From positions 62,001-126,000 of the forward strand of contig WNYE01000028.1 of assembly GCA_021396245.1 (NCBI GenBank): 64,000 nucleotides of DNA. The letters are read 5' to 3'. This document shows, piece after piece, positions 13,107 through 23,841 of the stretch (its first letter is position 1; each line of letters opens with the position of its first letter). The DNA comes from Sporothrix humicola. Its lineage: Eukaryota > Ascomycota > Sordariomycetes > Ophiostomatales > Ophiostomataceae. A program made the position numbers and the translations under genes. The notes beneath the pieces are model-generated. The model ran no database searches. It saw nothing but the letters and a program-made list of their open reading frames with translations, and had not been told where the DNA came from.

Positions 13107-13620
13107 ATGTCCAACACAAGCAGCTTTACGGACGTCGGCGAGGCTGGCACCGATACCGACACCGACAGCAAAACCGGTGCCGTTACTATTCGAGCGGATG
13201 CAGTCGATCCGGTTGATGCAGTCGATCCAACCACACCACAATCCACAGTCGACGAAACTGCGGACGTGACCAACGCCATCCGAGAGGGCATAACCACCGC
13301 ATACGACAACATGTCGCCGCATGAGCTAATTAGAGATGTCCCCGCCCGCTTTTACAAGAGGCTCCAGGTCTACACATGTCGCCCAAACAGCCAAACCAGG
13401 GCTTCTGGGCCGCCTGCGACTACATTCTGTCTACCCTGGATAAAGGCAACGAAATCAAACACGGCAAGGACAAAGACACGAACGAGGCCGCATCTTGGAC
13501 GATAATCCAAATGCCGGTCCTCCAGGCAGTACCCTGGTGGTTGTCAATTTGGCGATAGGCAGTACCATTAGACATGCACTTATAAATGTAGACATGTAGA
13601 GATGTATATTGAAACGTGTC
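13107..13620 (+). pseudogene. Possible small gene broken by frameshifts
   Basis: I do not recognise this. From the ATG at 13107 a frame of about 90 codons uses G/C-ending codons like the real genes of the window (MSNTSSFTDVGEAGTDTDTD at the start; MSPHELIRDVPARFYKRLQ at 13311-13367). Near 13370-13376 the coding-like signal moves to another frame (from 13376: SPKQPNQGFWAACDYILSTL, ending at 13558), and near 13490 it may move again to a third (ILDDNPNAGPPGSTLVVVNL), which stays open to about 13600. No intron of normal size fits these changes. A decayed gene, or one with assembly errors, is the simplest reading; chance is possible. Confidence 0.3.
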
Positions 13621-14000
13621 AAGGTATAATTAATTAGGCTGCCCTCTTGCCCTCCTGCTCTCTTGGCCTGTCTCTGCTCTAATAGGAAGGCGGTTTAGAT
13701 CCTGTGAAACGCCGTCTAAAGTTATCAAACCGAAAAGGTAAATAAAACATGAGGTAAAAGTGAAAAGTGAGTGAGAAAAACGTGCCCAGGCCAGTGAACT
13801 GGCGGTGTATGTACAGTGCCGAAAAAGGACGAAAAGACCCAGAAAATAAGACGAAAAAGTGAGACGGAAAAAAGAGACGAGAAGATGAGACCAAAGAATC
13901 AAACAATCAGCGTGCAAGCTGTGGGTAATATAAACAATGAAGAAGAGACGAACACAAACACAAACACAAACAAAACACATAGCATGGTTCCCCCCCCAAC
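13621..14000. other. 3' flank of the ankyrin-RCC1-BTB gene
   Basis: About 380 bases between the possible relic and the stop of the large minus-strand gene. The sequence is purine-rich on the plus strand and includes an ACAAACAC-type repeat near 13948-13976. It is probably the 3' untranslated region and terminator area of that gene; I see no coding frame. Confidence 0.4.
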
Positions 14001-14450
14001 CTATGCCTTTCCGCCTCGTCCACCACCACCTCCTCCTCCGCCCCTTCGTCGTGAAGAGCCGCCTTCTCCACCGGCAGCCACTTCCGAGTGGTGGTTGTGG
14101 CCATCCCCACCTCCACCTCCACCTCCTTGGCCACTCCCACGGCCACGGTTGTTACGACCCCCACCACCGCCACCACGTTCACTTGCACCCCCTGCTCCCC
14201 CTCCTCCTCCTCGAGTGGCTGCCTTGCTGTTTGTGGATGGTCTGTGCTTGCGGGACGATGTCGAAGCTGGTGTTGATGTTGCCGCCTTGTCACCGCTTTG
14301 GCCTAGACCGCCAGAAGTAGGAGTTGCTGTTGCTGCCGATCCTTTGGGTCCTCGTCCACGACCACGGCCACCACTATTACCTCCACCACCTCCACCTCCA
14401 CCCGACCCCTTGTTTCGCGACTGCTGCCGCCGCGTCTCCTCTTCTTGCGT
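14001..14450 (-). repeat. Gly/Arg-codon low-complexity tract
   Basis: The last 150 codons of the BTB gene are dominated by GGN and CGN codons, seen on the plus strand as CCACC/CCTCC arrays. They encode RGG/GRG clusters such as GRGRGRGPKG and NNRGRGSGQGGGGGGG. RGG tails commonly bind RNA and are methylated on arginine; the repeats themselves would be prone to length change. Confidence 0.8.
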
Positions 14451-17400
14451 CCGCTGGCTCTCCTGATCCCACCACTCTTGGAAGGCCTGCTCCTGCTGGA
14501 TCTCCTGCAGGCTGCGCTTGGCCACTGCCTCCTTCATGGTCTCCTGTTCGAGCTGCTGCTGCAAGAAGATGTCGGCCATGGTGAGGCCTAGCACGGGCTC
14601 GGCCTTGGGCGCCGGCTTAATGTAGACTTTGCTGTGCGGCGCGAGGGGTGCAGCAGGTGCTTGTGTGGGCGCCGACTGAGAAGGCGTCTGCGACTTTGAC
14701 AAGGACGACGAACCGGCGGCACTGGACCGCGGCTGACCGGCAAAGCGCGTGTCGGGCGAGGCCGCACGGGGGCTGTGGTGCAGGGGCTTCTTGCCGGCCG
14801 CCTTTGGCAGCGAGTCGCCGGGTTTGGGGAAATCCGTCGACGGCGTGGTCGTGCCGGGCGTATTGGCCAGAGGAGACGGAGACGAAGATGCCGGCGGTGC
14901 CAGGTGAGATGACGACACCTGTCTGGCCGAGCTTGGAGATTGGCTCGTGTTACTCGTATCCCAGGCCGGACCCTTGGGCAGGCTCTTTGCCAGCGACTGT
15001 GCCTGTTGCTGGAGCTGTTGCTGCTGCTGCTGCTTCTTGCGCTCCTTTTGGGACATCTTGGGCGCTGCAATTCTTGGAAGTGGCACAGCCGGCGTGTCGT
15101 CCAGCTCGGACCGCTGTTCTTTGAGGCCCGCCGACAATGCTGATTTTCTGGGGTCGATAAACGGCGCTGCCGATGACGACTCGGTCAAGATCGAGCGTAG
15201 ATTGAGGCGCTCAGTTGCGGGTGTTGCTGTCGGCGAGCCCCATGGCTTGGCGCCGCCCTCAGCAGCCTTGGAAGCTGCGGTGTCTGGCGTGACGGGTGAA
15301 GCAGATGTGGTGATAGCGGCACCTCGCTTTGCAAAGACTCCTGGACGGCGTGCAGGTGTAGCCGGCGGCGCAAAGGCGGAAGCTGGAGATGCAGCGAAAC
15401 CGTTGTCGTCCCGCATAGACCCGTCGTCAGCAGCGTAATCGTTTGCGGAAGAAGGATCACCGCGACTTGTTGGCCGCGTGCCTCCCAGAGGACTACCGTT
15501 TGCCTCATCTTCTTCCATACTGAACATGAGATCGACATGGGATGCCTTTGGACGCAAAACGGGGCTTTGTTGGGTTTGCTGCTGCTGCTGATGTTCTTTG
15601 TTGGCGCGCGACTTTCTCCGCGAGCGTTCTGCACTTGGTGATGCTGTTGGCAGAAACAGGCTGCTGCTGTTGTCGTCGACACTTCCAACACGACCCTTGA
15701 ATGACGACGAGATAGCCCGGCGGTCGTCATCGCGGTGCGTCGCCTTAAAGGCCATTTCGCGCACCCGTCGCTGCCGCTCCTCGTCCATGTCTTGGGCTAG
15801 TTCTGGGTACTTTTGCAGCAGGTCGACCATGGCGCGGCCGCTGCGAGCAAACGGCATCTGTGTCAACTGGTTGTCGCGGACAATAGCGTCCAGGTCCTGA
15901 AGCAGCTCCTCGTCGAGGTCGTCCAGCAAATGGTTCTCGAGCATATTCTCCATCTGCAGGCAGATATACTCGAGGGCGGCGTCCTTGAACTCGCTAACCG
16001 AGCATACACTAATGGTGTTGAGGAGATGAGAAATGTTGCGCGTCGTGGCAAACTGGCCAATGACCAGCTGGCAGATTTGCGACAGACGGTCCAGCATAAG
16101 CTCGTTGGCAATACTGAGAACATCAAGGACGGCGTCAAAGAAAGCTTCGAGGTCGGGCGAGACTAACGAGTCAAAAAGCTCAGGGCCAGCATCGGCATAC
16201 AGGTACTGGAGAACAAACTGGAAGGCCGTAGGGTCCATGTGCTTGAGGTCCAGCTTGACCTTGGTTTTGGCCACCGCAGACGATGTCTGCCGGCGGTTAG
16301 CAAGCCACTGTCCACCGGAACGGCCGTGGAAGAGACCCTCGAACCAGGGACAGCGCTGACATAAAAAGACACTGTGGACAGGTAACTCAGCGCCGTTGAG
16401 TTCTAGAACAGCATCGCCGTCTTCAAAGAAACGGCTGTCCTTCATCGCCACTTTAAAGTCGTCGTGCATGGTCCGCTTGGGCTCAGTTTGGATACGCACG
16501 GCAGCCTCTAGCTGGGGCATGTTGAGACGTGTTGCTGCCTTCATGACCTCAGCCCGGACCTGGCGGTAGCGATATGCTAACGGCTGTGCCTGGCGTGCAA
16601 AATTCCACACGGGAATGACCTTGTCCTCGTAAAAGTAGAGCACAAAGTTGAGCAGACTCAGCAGATCCAGACCCTGGAACGTGATGACAGCCACGCTGTC
16701 ACCGCTATCGGTCTGTTCCGTCTTGATTGACAGCACTTCGGGTAGCTCAAAGGTGCCGTCGCCGTTGCGGCATTGTGCCAGAGCATCGCGCAGGACACTG
16801 CTGCGAGCAGAAGCGATCCAGCTGTGCACGGGGATCCGGATTTCAGGCGACAAAGAAGAACACATCAGCACACCCGGGGCAGGTGAGCCGCGATTTTCAC
16901 ACGCCCAGTCAGTGAGGTAGTCGGTCAAGTCACGCTCAAGCTCAGTGGCACGCAGAATTTGGTAGGCGACTGGGCCCAACCGCTCCTGGAGAGCCGCAGT
17001 GTCCCAGAACTTGAGCGTGTCTGCGTCCTTGCTGTCCGGCTCGGACGACACAAAGTCGCCAATCGACATCAGTGGACTGACGTCTTCCCACAGTGACTGT
17101 TCTTCAACACCGATCTGCTCCTTGATAACGTCCGAGTCGCAGCGAATGGCCGCAAAAGCGCCAAAGGCCGAGCTGCGCACCGTGGCTACGTTGGTAATGT
17201 ACGGCACACGCTGGAACTTGTAGTCCTTTTTCTTCTGGTTCTTGTTTTGCAGGTTCTTCTGGGCGCCGGTGCCGCTGACGTGCGCATCTTTGGCCTTGGC
17301 ACGCTTGATGCGCCGCCAGACGGCGCCAGAATGCGTGCTGATAATGACCGACCCTTGCTCACCGACATCGACGGACCGCACGCCGTCCTTGCGGGCGTTC

Positions 17401-19247
17401 CAGATGCACTGCGGCGTCGTCAGGGCGTCGCGGATCTTGGACGGGTTGGTAGTCGATGTGGCCGACTGGTTGCCTTCGGACACGTTGGTCAGGTTCATGG
17501 TAAACAAATCGCCGCGGCCCGTGACGGCTGCAATGGTCTCGCCGCCTGAGGCAATGTAGTTGATCTGGTTGCGCCCTGCGTCGTACCGTGATGACATGTT
17601 GAAGTTGCCCAGACGAGAGCCAAAGGTCTCTGCAAAGGGGAACTTGACAATCTTATAGCCGTAGCTTGTAAAGACACAGACGGTGTGGTTGGCGAGCAAG
17701 CATGTCGTGGCCTTGTCAATGGCCGAGACGGCGACGATGGGCGACGAGAAGAGCGAGGCTGCCACCTTGCGAGGAACCGTCTGAATATCAAGAGACCGCG
17801 AGTCCGCATCCATGAGTGCAAGCTGGCCAACGTTCTTGCCCCAACAGTAGAGCGAGGAGCCAGTGTGGGCAACAGAGTGCAGCGCAGACGCAGCCACGCC
17901 CAGAATAATCTCCTTGCGAAGCGGGCCGAACACCTGCCTTGGTGTGGCGGTCATTGGATCTTCGTCACGCTTGGGCGAGGGTGGTAGGGTGTAACCGAGC
18001 TGCGAGAACGTGTTGACGCCCCAGGTCCAGAGCTCGCCATTGTCGGTGACGGCCATGCTGTGGTTCTGGCCCAGCGCCACTTGGACAATCTTGCGATCAG
18101 TAAGAGGGCCCTGGACAGGCTCAAAGGAAAAACGAGTATTCTCGTCACCAAGACCCAGGCGGCCACCACGGCCAATGCCGCAAATGTAGAGATTTGATAC
18201 CGGGTCGGCAGTCAAGATGGCGCTGTGCAGCTTGGACAAGAAGACATCGTGGATCAGTAGTGGCCGGCCCTGGATCAGAGCAGGGATGTTGTCGATCCCG
18301 TTGGATGGTGACTGTGGGGCATCGACCTGCTCGACTTGTTTTGTCTCTTCAAGATGCTCCTCGTAGAAACGGCGCACAAGATGGTCGGGCCGCTTGAGGT
18401 AGACACGCTCAGGGAACTGGCGGTCGTCTCCGTCACCTAGACCAAGCGTCAGATTCTTGTTGCTGCCAAAGAAGAACAGGTCCTCGCCGTCGACGAGGGC
18501 CTGAAGATTGCCAGAGTTGGCGGGGCGGTTCTGTTGGACGGTCACGTCGTCATCGTCCGAGTCGTCGCCCGTGGGTGCCGTCGTGTCGTCCAGAGCATCC
18601 AAAAGTCGCTCGCCAATGGTCGAGTTGTACAGGTCAAAGGGACTATTGCCCTCGTGGTCCTTGGTCTTAATCAGCTGGCCGATGCGGCCTACGGGCGCAC
18701 CCAGGGTTTGGCCAGCAATATCTTTGCGTTCTTTGAGCAGGAGTAGGCGAGCAATGGCAATGTTGCCGGCGTACAGGGCACGGTGAAGGGCATTCCAGCC
18801 GCTTTCCGGGTCCTGGACGTAAATGTCGATGGCGGGGTGTTCAAGGAGCGCCTGGACAAAGAGCACAGCGTTTTCGGAGGTAGATGCGGCGGCGCGCAGG
18901 AGGATGGTCAGGCCGGCATGGTCGCGGCTGTTGATTTCAGCCTTGCCAATACCGCCGCCACCAGCTCCGGACTTGGCCAGACCGAGTCCAGCGCCAAAAC
19001 CTGAAGCCTTGCGCGGCTTACCGGCCGAGGCCCGCGGTGAGGTGGCATAGGGGCTGCCTCCGATATCTCCAGAGCCAGGTCCGCCACTTCCGGGTCCCGT
19101 TCCTGTATTGCTGCTACCGCCGCCGCCGCCTGAACCCGCATTTGCGTTCCAAACAGCAGCTGCCTGGGCACTGTGGCCCGTCAGGGCAAGCAGGCGTCGA
19201 AAGCGCTCGACATTGTCTGCGATATAGCACGACCAGAGTTGACTCAT
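14001..19247 (-). CDS. Ankyrin-RCC1-BTB protein (IBtk-like) with RGG tail
   Basis: A single-exon frame of 1748 residues. Visible order: ankyrin repeats at about 95-215 (DHAGLTILLRAA, GWNALHRALYAGNIAIARLLL, DHEGNSPFDLY); RCC1-type repeats at about 250-480 (LFFFGSNKNLTLGLGDGDD, LYICGIGRGGRLGLGDENTR, LWTWGVNTFSQLGY, LYCWGKNVGQL); a degenerate BTB near 800 (IPVHSWIASARSSVLRDAL) and a clear BTB/POZ at about 930-1060 (AVLELNGAELPVHSVFLCQR). This is the architecture of inhibitor of Bruton tyrosine kinase and related fungal proteins, which act as substrate adaptors for cullin-3 ubiquitin ligases. The C-terminal third is disordered, with a Gln run near 1395-1410, and ends in about 115 residues of Gly/Arg repeats of RGG type. 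The start at MSQLWSCYIADNVERF is the first ATG and leads straight into helical sequence. Adaptor function is inferred from architecture. Confidence 0.88.
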   Translation of the reverse strand: MSQLWSCYIADNVERFRRLLALTGHSAQAAAVWNANAGSGGGGGSSNTGTGPGSGGPGSGDIGGSPYATSPRASAGKPRKASGFGAGLGLAKSGAGGGGIGKAEINSRDHAGLTILLRAAASTSENAVLFVQALLEHPAIDIYVQDPESGWNALHRALYAGNIAIARLLLLKERKDIAGQTLGAPVGRIGQLIKTKDHEGNSPFDLYNSTIGERLLDALDDTTAPTGDDSDDDDVTVQQNRPANSGNLQALVDGEDLFFFGSNKNLTLGLGDGDDRQFPERVYLKRPDHLVRRFYEEHLEETKQVEQVDAPQSPSNGIDNIPALIQGRPLLIHDVFLSKLHSAILTADPVSNLYICGIGRGGRLGLGDENTRFSFEPVQGPLTDRKIVQVALGQNHSMAVTDNGELWTWGVNTFSQLGYTLPPSPKRDEDPMTATPRQVFGPLRKEIILGVAASALHSVAHTGSSLYCWGKNVGQLALMDADSRSLDIQTVPRKVAASLFSSPIVAVSAIDKATTCLLANHTVCVFTSYGYKIVKFPFAETFGSRLGNFNMSSRYDAGRNQINYIASGGETIAAVTGRGDLFTMNLTNVSEGNQSATSTTNPSKIRDALTTPQCIWNARKDGVRSVDVGEQGSVIISTHSGAVWRRIKRAKAKDAHVSGTGAQKNLQNKNQKKKDYKFQRVPYITNVATVRSSAFGAFAAIRCDSDVIKEQIGVEEQSLWEDVSPLMSIGDFVSSEPDSKDADTLKFWDTAALQERLGPVAYQILRATELERDLTDYLTDWACENRGSPAPGVLMCSSLSPEIRIPVHSWIASARSSVLRDALAQCRNGDGTFELPEVLSIKTEQTDSGDSVAVITFQGLDLLSLLNFVLYFYEDKVIPVWNFARQAQPLAYRYRQVRAEVMKAATRLNMPQLEAAVRIQTEPKRTMHDDFKVAMKDSRFFEDGDAVLELNGAELPVHSVFLCQRCPWFEGLFHGRSGGQWLANRRQTSSAVAKTKVKLDLKHMDPTAFQFVLQYLYADAGPELFDSLVSPDLEAFFDAVLDVLSIANELMLDRLSQICQLVIGQFATTRNISHLLNTISVCSVSEFKDAALEYICLQMENMLENHLLDDLDEELLQDLDAIVRDNQLTQMPFARSGRAMVDLLQKYPELAQDMDEERQRRVREMAFKATHRDDDRRAISSSFKGRVGSVDDNSSSLFLPTASPSAERSRRKSRANKEHQQQQQTQQSPVLRPKASHVDLMFSMEEDEANGSPLGGTRPTSRGDPSSANDYAADDGSMRDDNGFAASPASAFAPPATPARRPGVFAKRGAAITTSASPVTPDTAASKAAEGGAKPWGSPTATPATERLNLRSILTESSSAAPFIDPRKSALSAGLKEQRSELDDTPAVPLPRIAAPKMSQKERKKQQQQQQLQQQAQSLAKSLPKGPAWDTSNTSQSPSSARQVSSSHLAPPASSSPSPLANTPGTTTPSTDFPKPGDSLPKAAGKKPLHHSPRAASPDTRFAGQPRSSAAGSSSLSKSQTPSQSAPTQAPAAPLAPHSKVYIKPAPKAEPVLGLTMADIFLQQQLEQETMKEAVAKRSLQEIQQEQAFQEWWDQESQRTQEEETRRQQSRNKGSGGGGGGGGNSGGRGRGRGPKGSAATATPTSGGLGQSGDKAATSTPASTSSRKHRPSTNSKAATRGGGGGAGGASERGGGGGGRNNRGRGSGQGGGGGGGDGHNHHSEVAAGGEGGSSRRRGGGGGGGGRGGKA

Positions 19248-21962
19248 TTAGGCACGGAAAGGGGGGTGCCACCAGGAGGGTTGCAAAGATTTTTTTCAAC
19301 TGAAAAAATCCCTGCAAACTCCTGGCTCTCTCTTCTCTCTCTCTGGCTTCAGAAACGGGCCTGGCTGTGGTCTCTCTAGGGATCACGGCGTGTTTAAAGG
19401 CGCGAGAAGGAAGCGAGTTCGAGAAGGGGCTTGCGGTGAGGAAGAGACGAAAGCCCGTTGTCGATCTCGATAGATATGGTAGTCCGGAACGTCAAAGTTG
19501 GGATGGAGCAGTTTTGCCTCGTGGCGAATTTGGAGAGTAAGTCGAAAAGGAATGCGCCGGGCGAGGTTGTCGGCGATAGGAGCTAAGGCGAAGGCAACAA
19601 TCCGGTATGGGAGATGGTTGGAAGGTTTGGAAGACGATGGGTAGAGTTGAAAGCTTCAGGAAAGGTTGATGCGCGCAAAAGAGGCAATGTATCTGTTCTC
19701 GGCTTCAAGTTCGGTTCGATTCGGTATGTCCGGACAGATGATAGAGGGGAAATCTGGGGAAAGAGCTGTCGACGATGCGAATATCAGAGAGTCGAAGTTG
19801 ACGAGACGATACGTGGATTCGATCTGGGAGAGGGAAGATGTCGAAGAGCGGGGTTGGGAGTTCGAAGGGTGGTCGACGAAGGAAGAGGTTTTGTCGTGTC
19901 TTTATTTTTAATATGAACTCAGAATGAGGCAGCGGCGAAATAACATAAAATTAAAGAGATTAAAGTGTGTGTGACGCGCTCTTGCGTCCTGGACCCGATA
20001 AGTTCCAGTGGGAAGGAAGGGGCGATTAGGCCTGGCAGCCAATCAAAAAGGCAGGTGCGCCGGGTTAGGGCCCCAAGAGGCTCGCAAAGGGCTTCGTCCT
20101 AGACACGCCAAAACACGCCAGAGAAACGCCTTTGGACATTCAAGTCGTCCAGTCGTCCTTTGTTTGAACACGGGAACATGTCTCAACATGCCAGGCACCG
20201 CGTCTTGTGCCTTTGTGCCTGGTGTCTTGTTCCTGATTTGATGACGTGCAGGAACCACGATTGTGGGCATCCGGCGCATCGTGGGCAGCCAAGAGCTTTC
20301 TCACGTGCAATGCCTAATCGCGACTGCCTTCTGCAGCAAACCGTTGCTCACAGGCCAGGCGTTTGTGGGGAAGGAACAGGGCTGCGTGCCTGCCTCGACT
20401 GGGCCAGAGCCCTGATCGCGCCTGCTCTGCACAAGACATTTAAAATCACCCCGCCGGCGCGCATCGCGTTCTTACTGCAAGCTCTTAAAGTTTTCGAGAG
20501 ACACGGATGTTTGCGATATTAGTCATTTTGAATTTATGCTGAATTGCTGCACTCCGATACAGGTACCTCTACTTTCGGGAATCCGATAAGTGTGAGCGCC
20601 AGGTCGCATTCTTGAGAGGCCCATTTCGGAGAACCTGACGAGCTGCACAAAGCTCTCCTGCACTTTCCTTTCCTTGAGATAAGCTACGACGCATCAACAA
20701 GTGCAATCCGGGCAGGTGCATTGTGCAAGATAAACATGCAGAGAAAGAGCAAGTCCGTACATGCAAATCGCAGTAACGGAAGTCGCAGGCAAGGACGGCG
20801 CCCAAAACAGCAGGCGCGACACGCTATGGAGGCTCCTCTGGCCCGCTTCCCCACCGAGTAATCGAGACTTGCTGAGACGCTGCTTGGCTCCTCTGCTCCG
20901 CGACTGCAGGAAGCAGGAGCAGGCGCAAGGCCGCTGAGGCGCTACAGGCGGCAAGTGCACCCGTCACGTTTTTTTGACGCCTGCCAGGAGAACAGAGTCC
21001 ATCGTTGCGACGGACCAGAGAGGGACCAGGGGGCAAGGGGCAACCCCACGCTAGACCAGCCAGGGACTACCGATACCGGGTTCTTCCTATTCGCGGTCAG
21101 TCTTGACTTGAGTCTTTTTGACGGGTCGCAGCTTCCACTTCCACTGTGTTTGCGATGAGCGACTTGCCCCATTTTCCCCTCAATGCCCCCAATTTGCAGC
21201 TATTTGGCGCAGCTTGGCTCAAGGCGAATTAGGCAGAGAAAGCAGAGAAACCGCGCAAGTCTTACAGACTCTCACGCCGTGTGTCCGCCGATCGCGCACG
21301 GTAAAACCTGAAGAGTTTAAGAGAGACTGGGAGAGAAGGAATGCCTAGAAAACGACCTGAGAAGGCTAGGAAGTCGTCTCGCGCCTCCGCTGTGGGGAAG
21401 AAAATGGACAAATTATCGATAAAATAGATAGCTTACACCGGGAGTTGGTCGCTCTTTCCCTCCCAAAAAAAATTAAAGCGAAAAAAGAAGGAACAAAATA
21501 GCAGCGGCTTTTTGCGGCGTTCGGGCTTGCCTCGCCAAAATTTGGGGTGTTCTTTCCTCCATTTTCGCTATTTTCCGTATTTTCCTATTTTATTTTCTTT
21601 AATTTTTTTTCTGTGAACCCATAATTTTTCCCCTTCCGTCTATCGAGTCCAGTCCCAGTGAGCCAGGATCTCTCCTCCACCTTTTTACGGAGTCGTTAGC
21701 ACGAGTATTTGTTGAAAACACCACCCGTTTATTTTCTCTATTTCTGGCGCAATAATATCGTCCGGCCGTCCCCTCCTTTTACTGTTCCTTTCCCCGTTCT
21801 CTGGATTCTTTATTTCGTGTTCTTCTGTCACTCTGTCACTTGGATAGCATTGTGTCGCCTTGCCGTCGTTTCGTTTCGTTTCGTCCTCGACCTTTTTGCC
21901 TCATTTTTTTCGTCCTCGTCCTTCTCGCCCCTCTTCGGCATTCCCCTCCGAAACTCGTCACG
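19248..21962. other. Intergenic between divergent BTB and carrier genes
   Basis: About 2.7 kb carrying the 5' ends of two divergent genes. The side next to the BTB gene (19248-19600) is probably its promoter and leader. The middle (19900-21350) has only short, mutually overlapping frames. I see no RNA gene: the one B-box-like string near 19712 lacks a matching cloverleaf. Confidence 0.45.
21530..21962 (+). promoter_or_regulatory. Pyrimidine-rich promoter and leader of the carrier gene
   Basis: The 430 bases before the carrier ATG are rich in CT and T tracts (TTTTATTTTCTTTAATTTTT near 21588; CCTTCTCGCCCCTCTTCGG near 21921), including a TTTCG repeat near 21866-21885. CT tracts immediately upstream of the start are typical of well-expressed genes in filamentous fungi. 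No individual factor site is claimed. Confidence 0.45.
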
Positions 21963-23503
21963 ATGTCTGACCAGCCTCTCCCCTTCGTCTACCAGTTCGC
22001 CGCTGGGTATGTACTTGCCGTTCCGGGCCTTTTGTTGTTGTTTCTCTGCCATTGATCTGTGCGCAAGTGTCCGTGGCGATCTCCGGATCTGTCTCGGGAT
22101 ATCTTGCGCCGGAAGGTGATCTGATCGGAAGGATGTCCGTTGCTAACCGATATTTTGTGTACAGTGCGGTTGCCGGCGTTTCTGAGGTACGCAGCACGCG
22201 ACCAGCCTCCGGAGCATCTATGGAACGGACACTGACATTGTGGAACGTATAGATTCTTGTCATGTACCCGCTGGATGTCGTCAGTACGTTTGTTGCCTTC
22301 CCGATCCCGTCCCGTCTTTTCTGTCTTCCGTCTTCTTATCTTTGTCTTCCGTCTTCCGTCCCTCTCCGATCCACGGCGGAGATATGCTAACCCAATGCCC
22401 TCATCACAGAGACCCGAGTGTATGTTACACCTTATCGAGAGAATGAACGTCAGATATGCGACGCACAAGACTAACCCGTCACAGTCAGCTTCAGACCGGC
22501 AAGGGCACCGGCCCCGATTCATACAATGGCATGGTCGACTGCTTCCGCAAGATCATCAAGCACGAAGGGTAGGCTCGACTTTCCCGACTTTTTTGCTTCC
22601 GGCGACTAGAATAAGCCACCGGGCTCGGCTCATCCCCATACTAACTCTATTTCTCTCGCCAGCTTCTCGAGACTGTACCGTGGTATCTCTGCTCCCATCA
22701 TGATGGAGGCGCCCAAGCGTGCCACCAAGTTCGCTGCCAACGACGAGTGGGGCAAGTTCTACCGCAAGGCGTTCGGCCAGGAGAAGATGACGCAGAGCCT
22801 GAGTGTCCTGACGGGTGCCACGGCCGGTGCCACGGAGAGTTTTGTGGTCGTGCCGTTTGAGCTTGTCAAGATCCGTCTGCAGGACAAGGCCTCGGCCGGC
22901 AAGTACAACGGCATGCTCGACGTCGTCGCCAAGACGATCCGCAACGAGGGTGTTCTGGCCATGTACCAGGGCCTGGAGAGCACGATGTGGCGCCACATTC
23001 TGTGGAACGCCGGTTACTTTGGCTGCATCTTCCAGGTGCGCCAGCTGATGCCCAAGGCCGAGAGCAAGCAGTCGCAGATGTTCAACGACATCGTTGCAGG
23101 CTGTACGTACCCCCCGCTCCTTCAAATCGTAAAATTGGTTTATGCTAACTCCCACCCCCAACCCCAGCCATCGGTGGCACTGTCGGTACGCTGCTGAACA
23201 CGCCCATGGACGTCGTCAAGAGCCGTATTCAGAACGAGACGCGGGCGCCGGGTGTTGTGTCCAAGTACAACTGGGCTTGGCCCGCCGTCGGCACGGTCAT
23301 GAAGGAGGAGGGTTTCGCTGCGCTGTACAAGGGCTTCCTGCCCAAGGTTCTGCGTCTCGGCCCCGGCGGTACGTCATTTTTCCTCGCTTCGCTCGCTTTT
23401 TTGTATGAAGTAAAACTAACTTTATATCACAGGTGGTATCCTCCTGGTCGTCTTCCAGGGCACAATGGACTTCTTCCGCAAGATGAGAGACAACAAGGCA
23501 TAA
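21963..23503 (+). CDS. odc1: Mitochondrial 2-oxodicarboxylate carrier, eight exons
   Basis: A member of the mitochondrial carrier family that exchanges 2-oxoadipate and 2-oxoglutarate across the inner membrane, linking lysine synthesis and degradation to the matrix. Exons 21963-22006, 22165-22186, 22253-22283, 22410-22419, 22485-22568, 22663-23102, 23168-23368 and 23433-23503 join to 300 residues, the normal length. All three carrier signatures are present: PLDVVK (about 28), PFELVK (about 128) and PMDVVK (about 225), each with its following G-x-x-x-x-[YF]-x-G element (SYNGMVDCF, KYNGMLDVV, LYKGFLP). The match to the Odc1/Odc2 subfamily is from the whole sequence; which paralogue it is cannot be told by eye. 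The 5' half is split into very small exons, including one of 10 bases needed to complete PLDVVKTRVQLQTGKG. It is convergent with the JmjC gene, 338 bases apart. Confidence 0.92.
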
Positions 23504-23841
23504 ACGAGATAGGAGATGGTTTCCAGTCCTTTTTTATTTTAAATTTGTTATTTCCTTTTGCCTTTTGGTCTTGGACTTTCGTTGTCCCCTTTCTTGGTTA
23601 CATGGCATCCATTTGGTTATATTTTTGGTTTATGCCTTCATATTCGTCCTTTCCTCGCTTCCAAGTGGATATTCATAGAGAGCATGCTTTTTTTTAGACG
23701 AAAAGAAAAAGAAGACAAGACGAACCGCAAGCCTACTACCCCCAAAACGAGAAACAAGATTATTTCATGTACAAAAAAGTCATTGCATTATTTGTTACTT
23801 TTACATTGGAATCTTGAAATTTGCACATGCCGTCGACACAC
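23504..23841. other. Convergent 3' intergenic region
   Basis: AT-rich 338 bases between the stops of the carrier (plus) and the JmjC gene (minus). It must hold both 3' ends and polyadenylation signals; I see no gene. Confidence 0.5.

Noticed and set aside
19660..19740. GGTTCGATTCG string resembling a tRNA B box
   Set aside because: No matching A box at the right distance and no cloverleaf pairing could be drawn.
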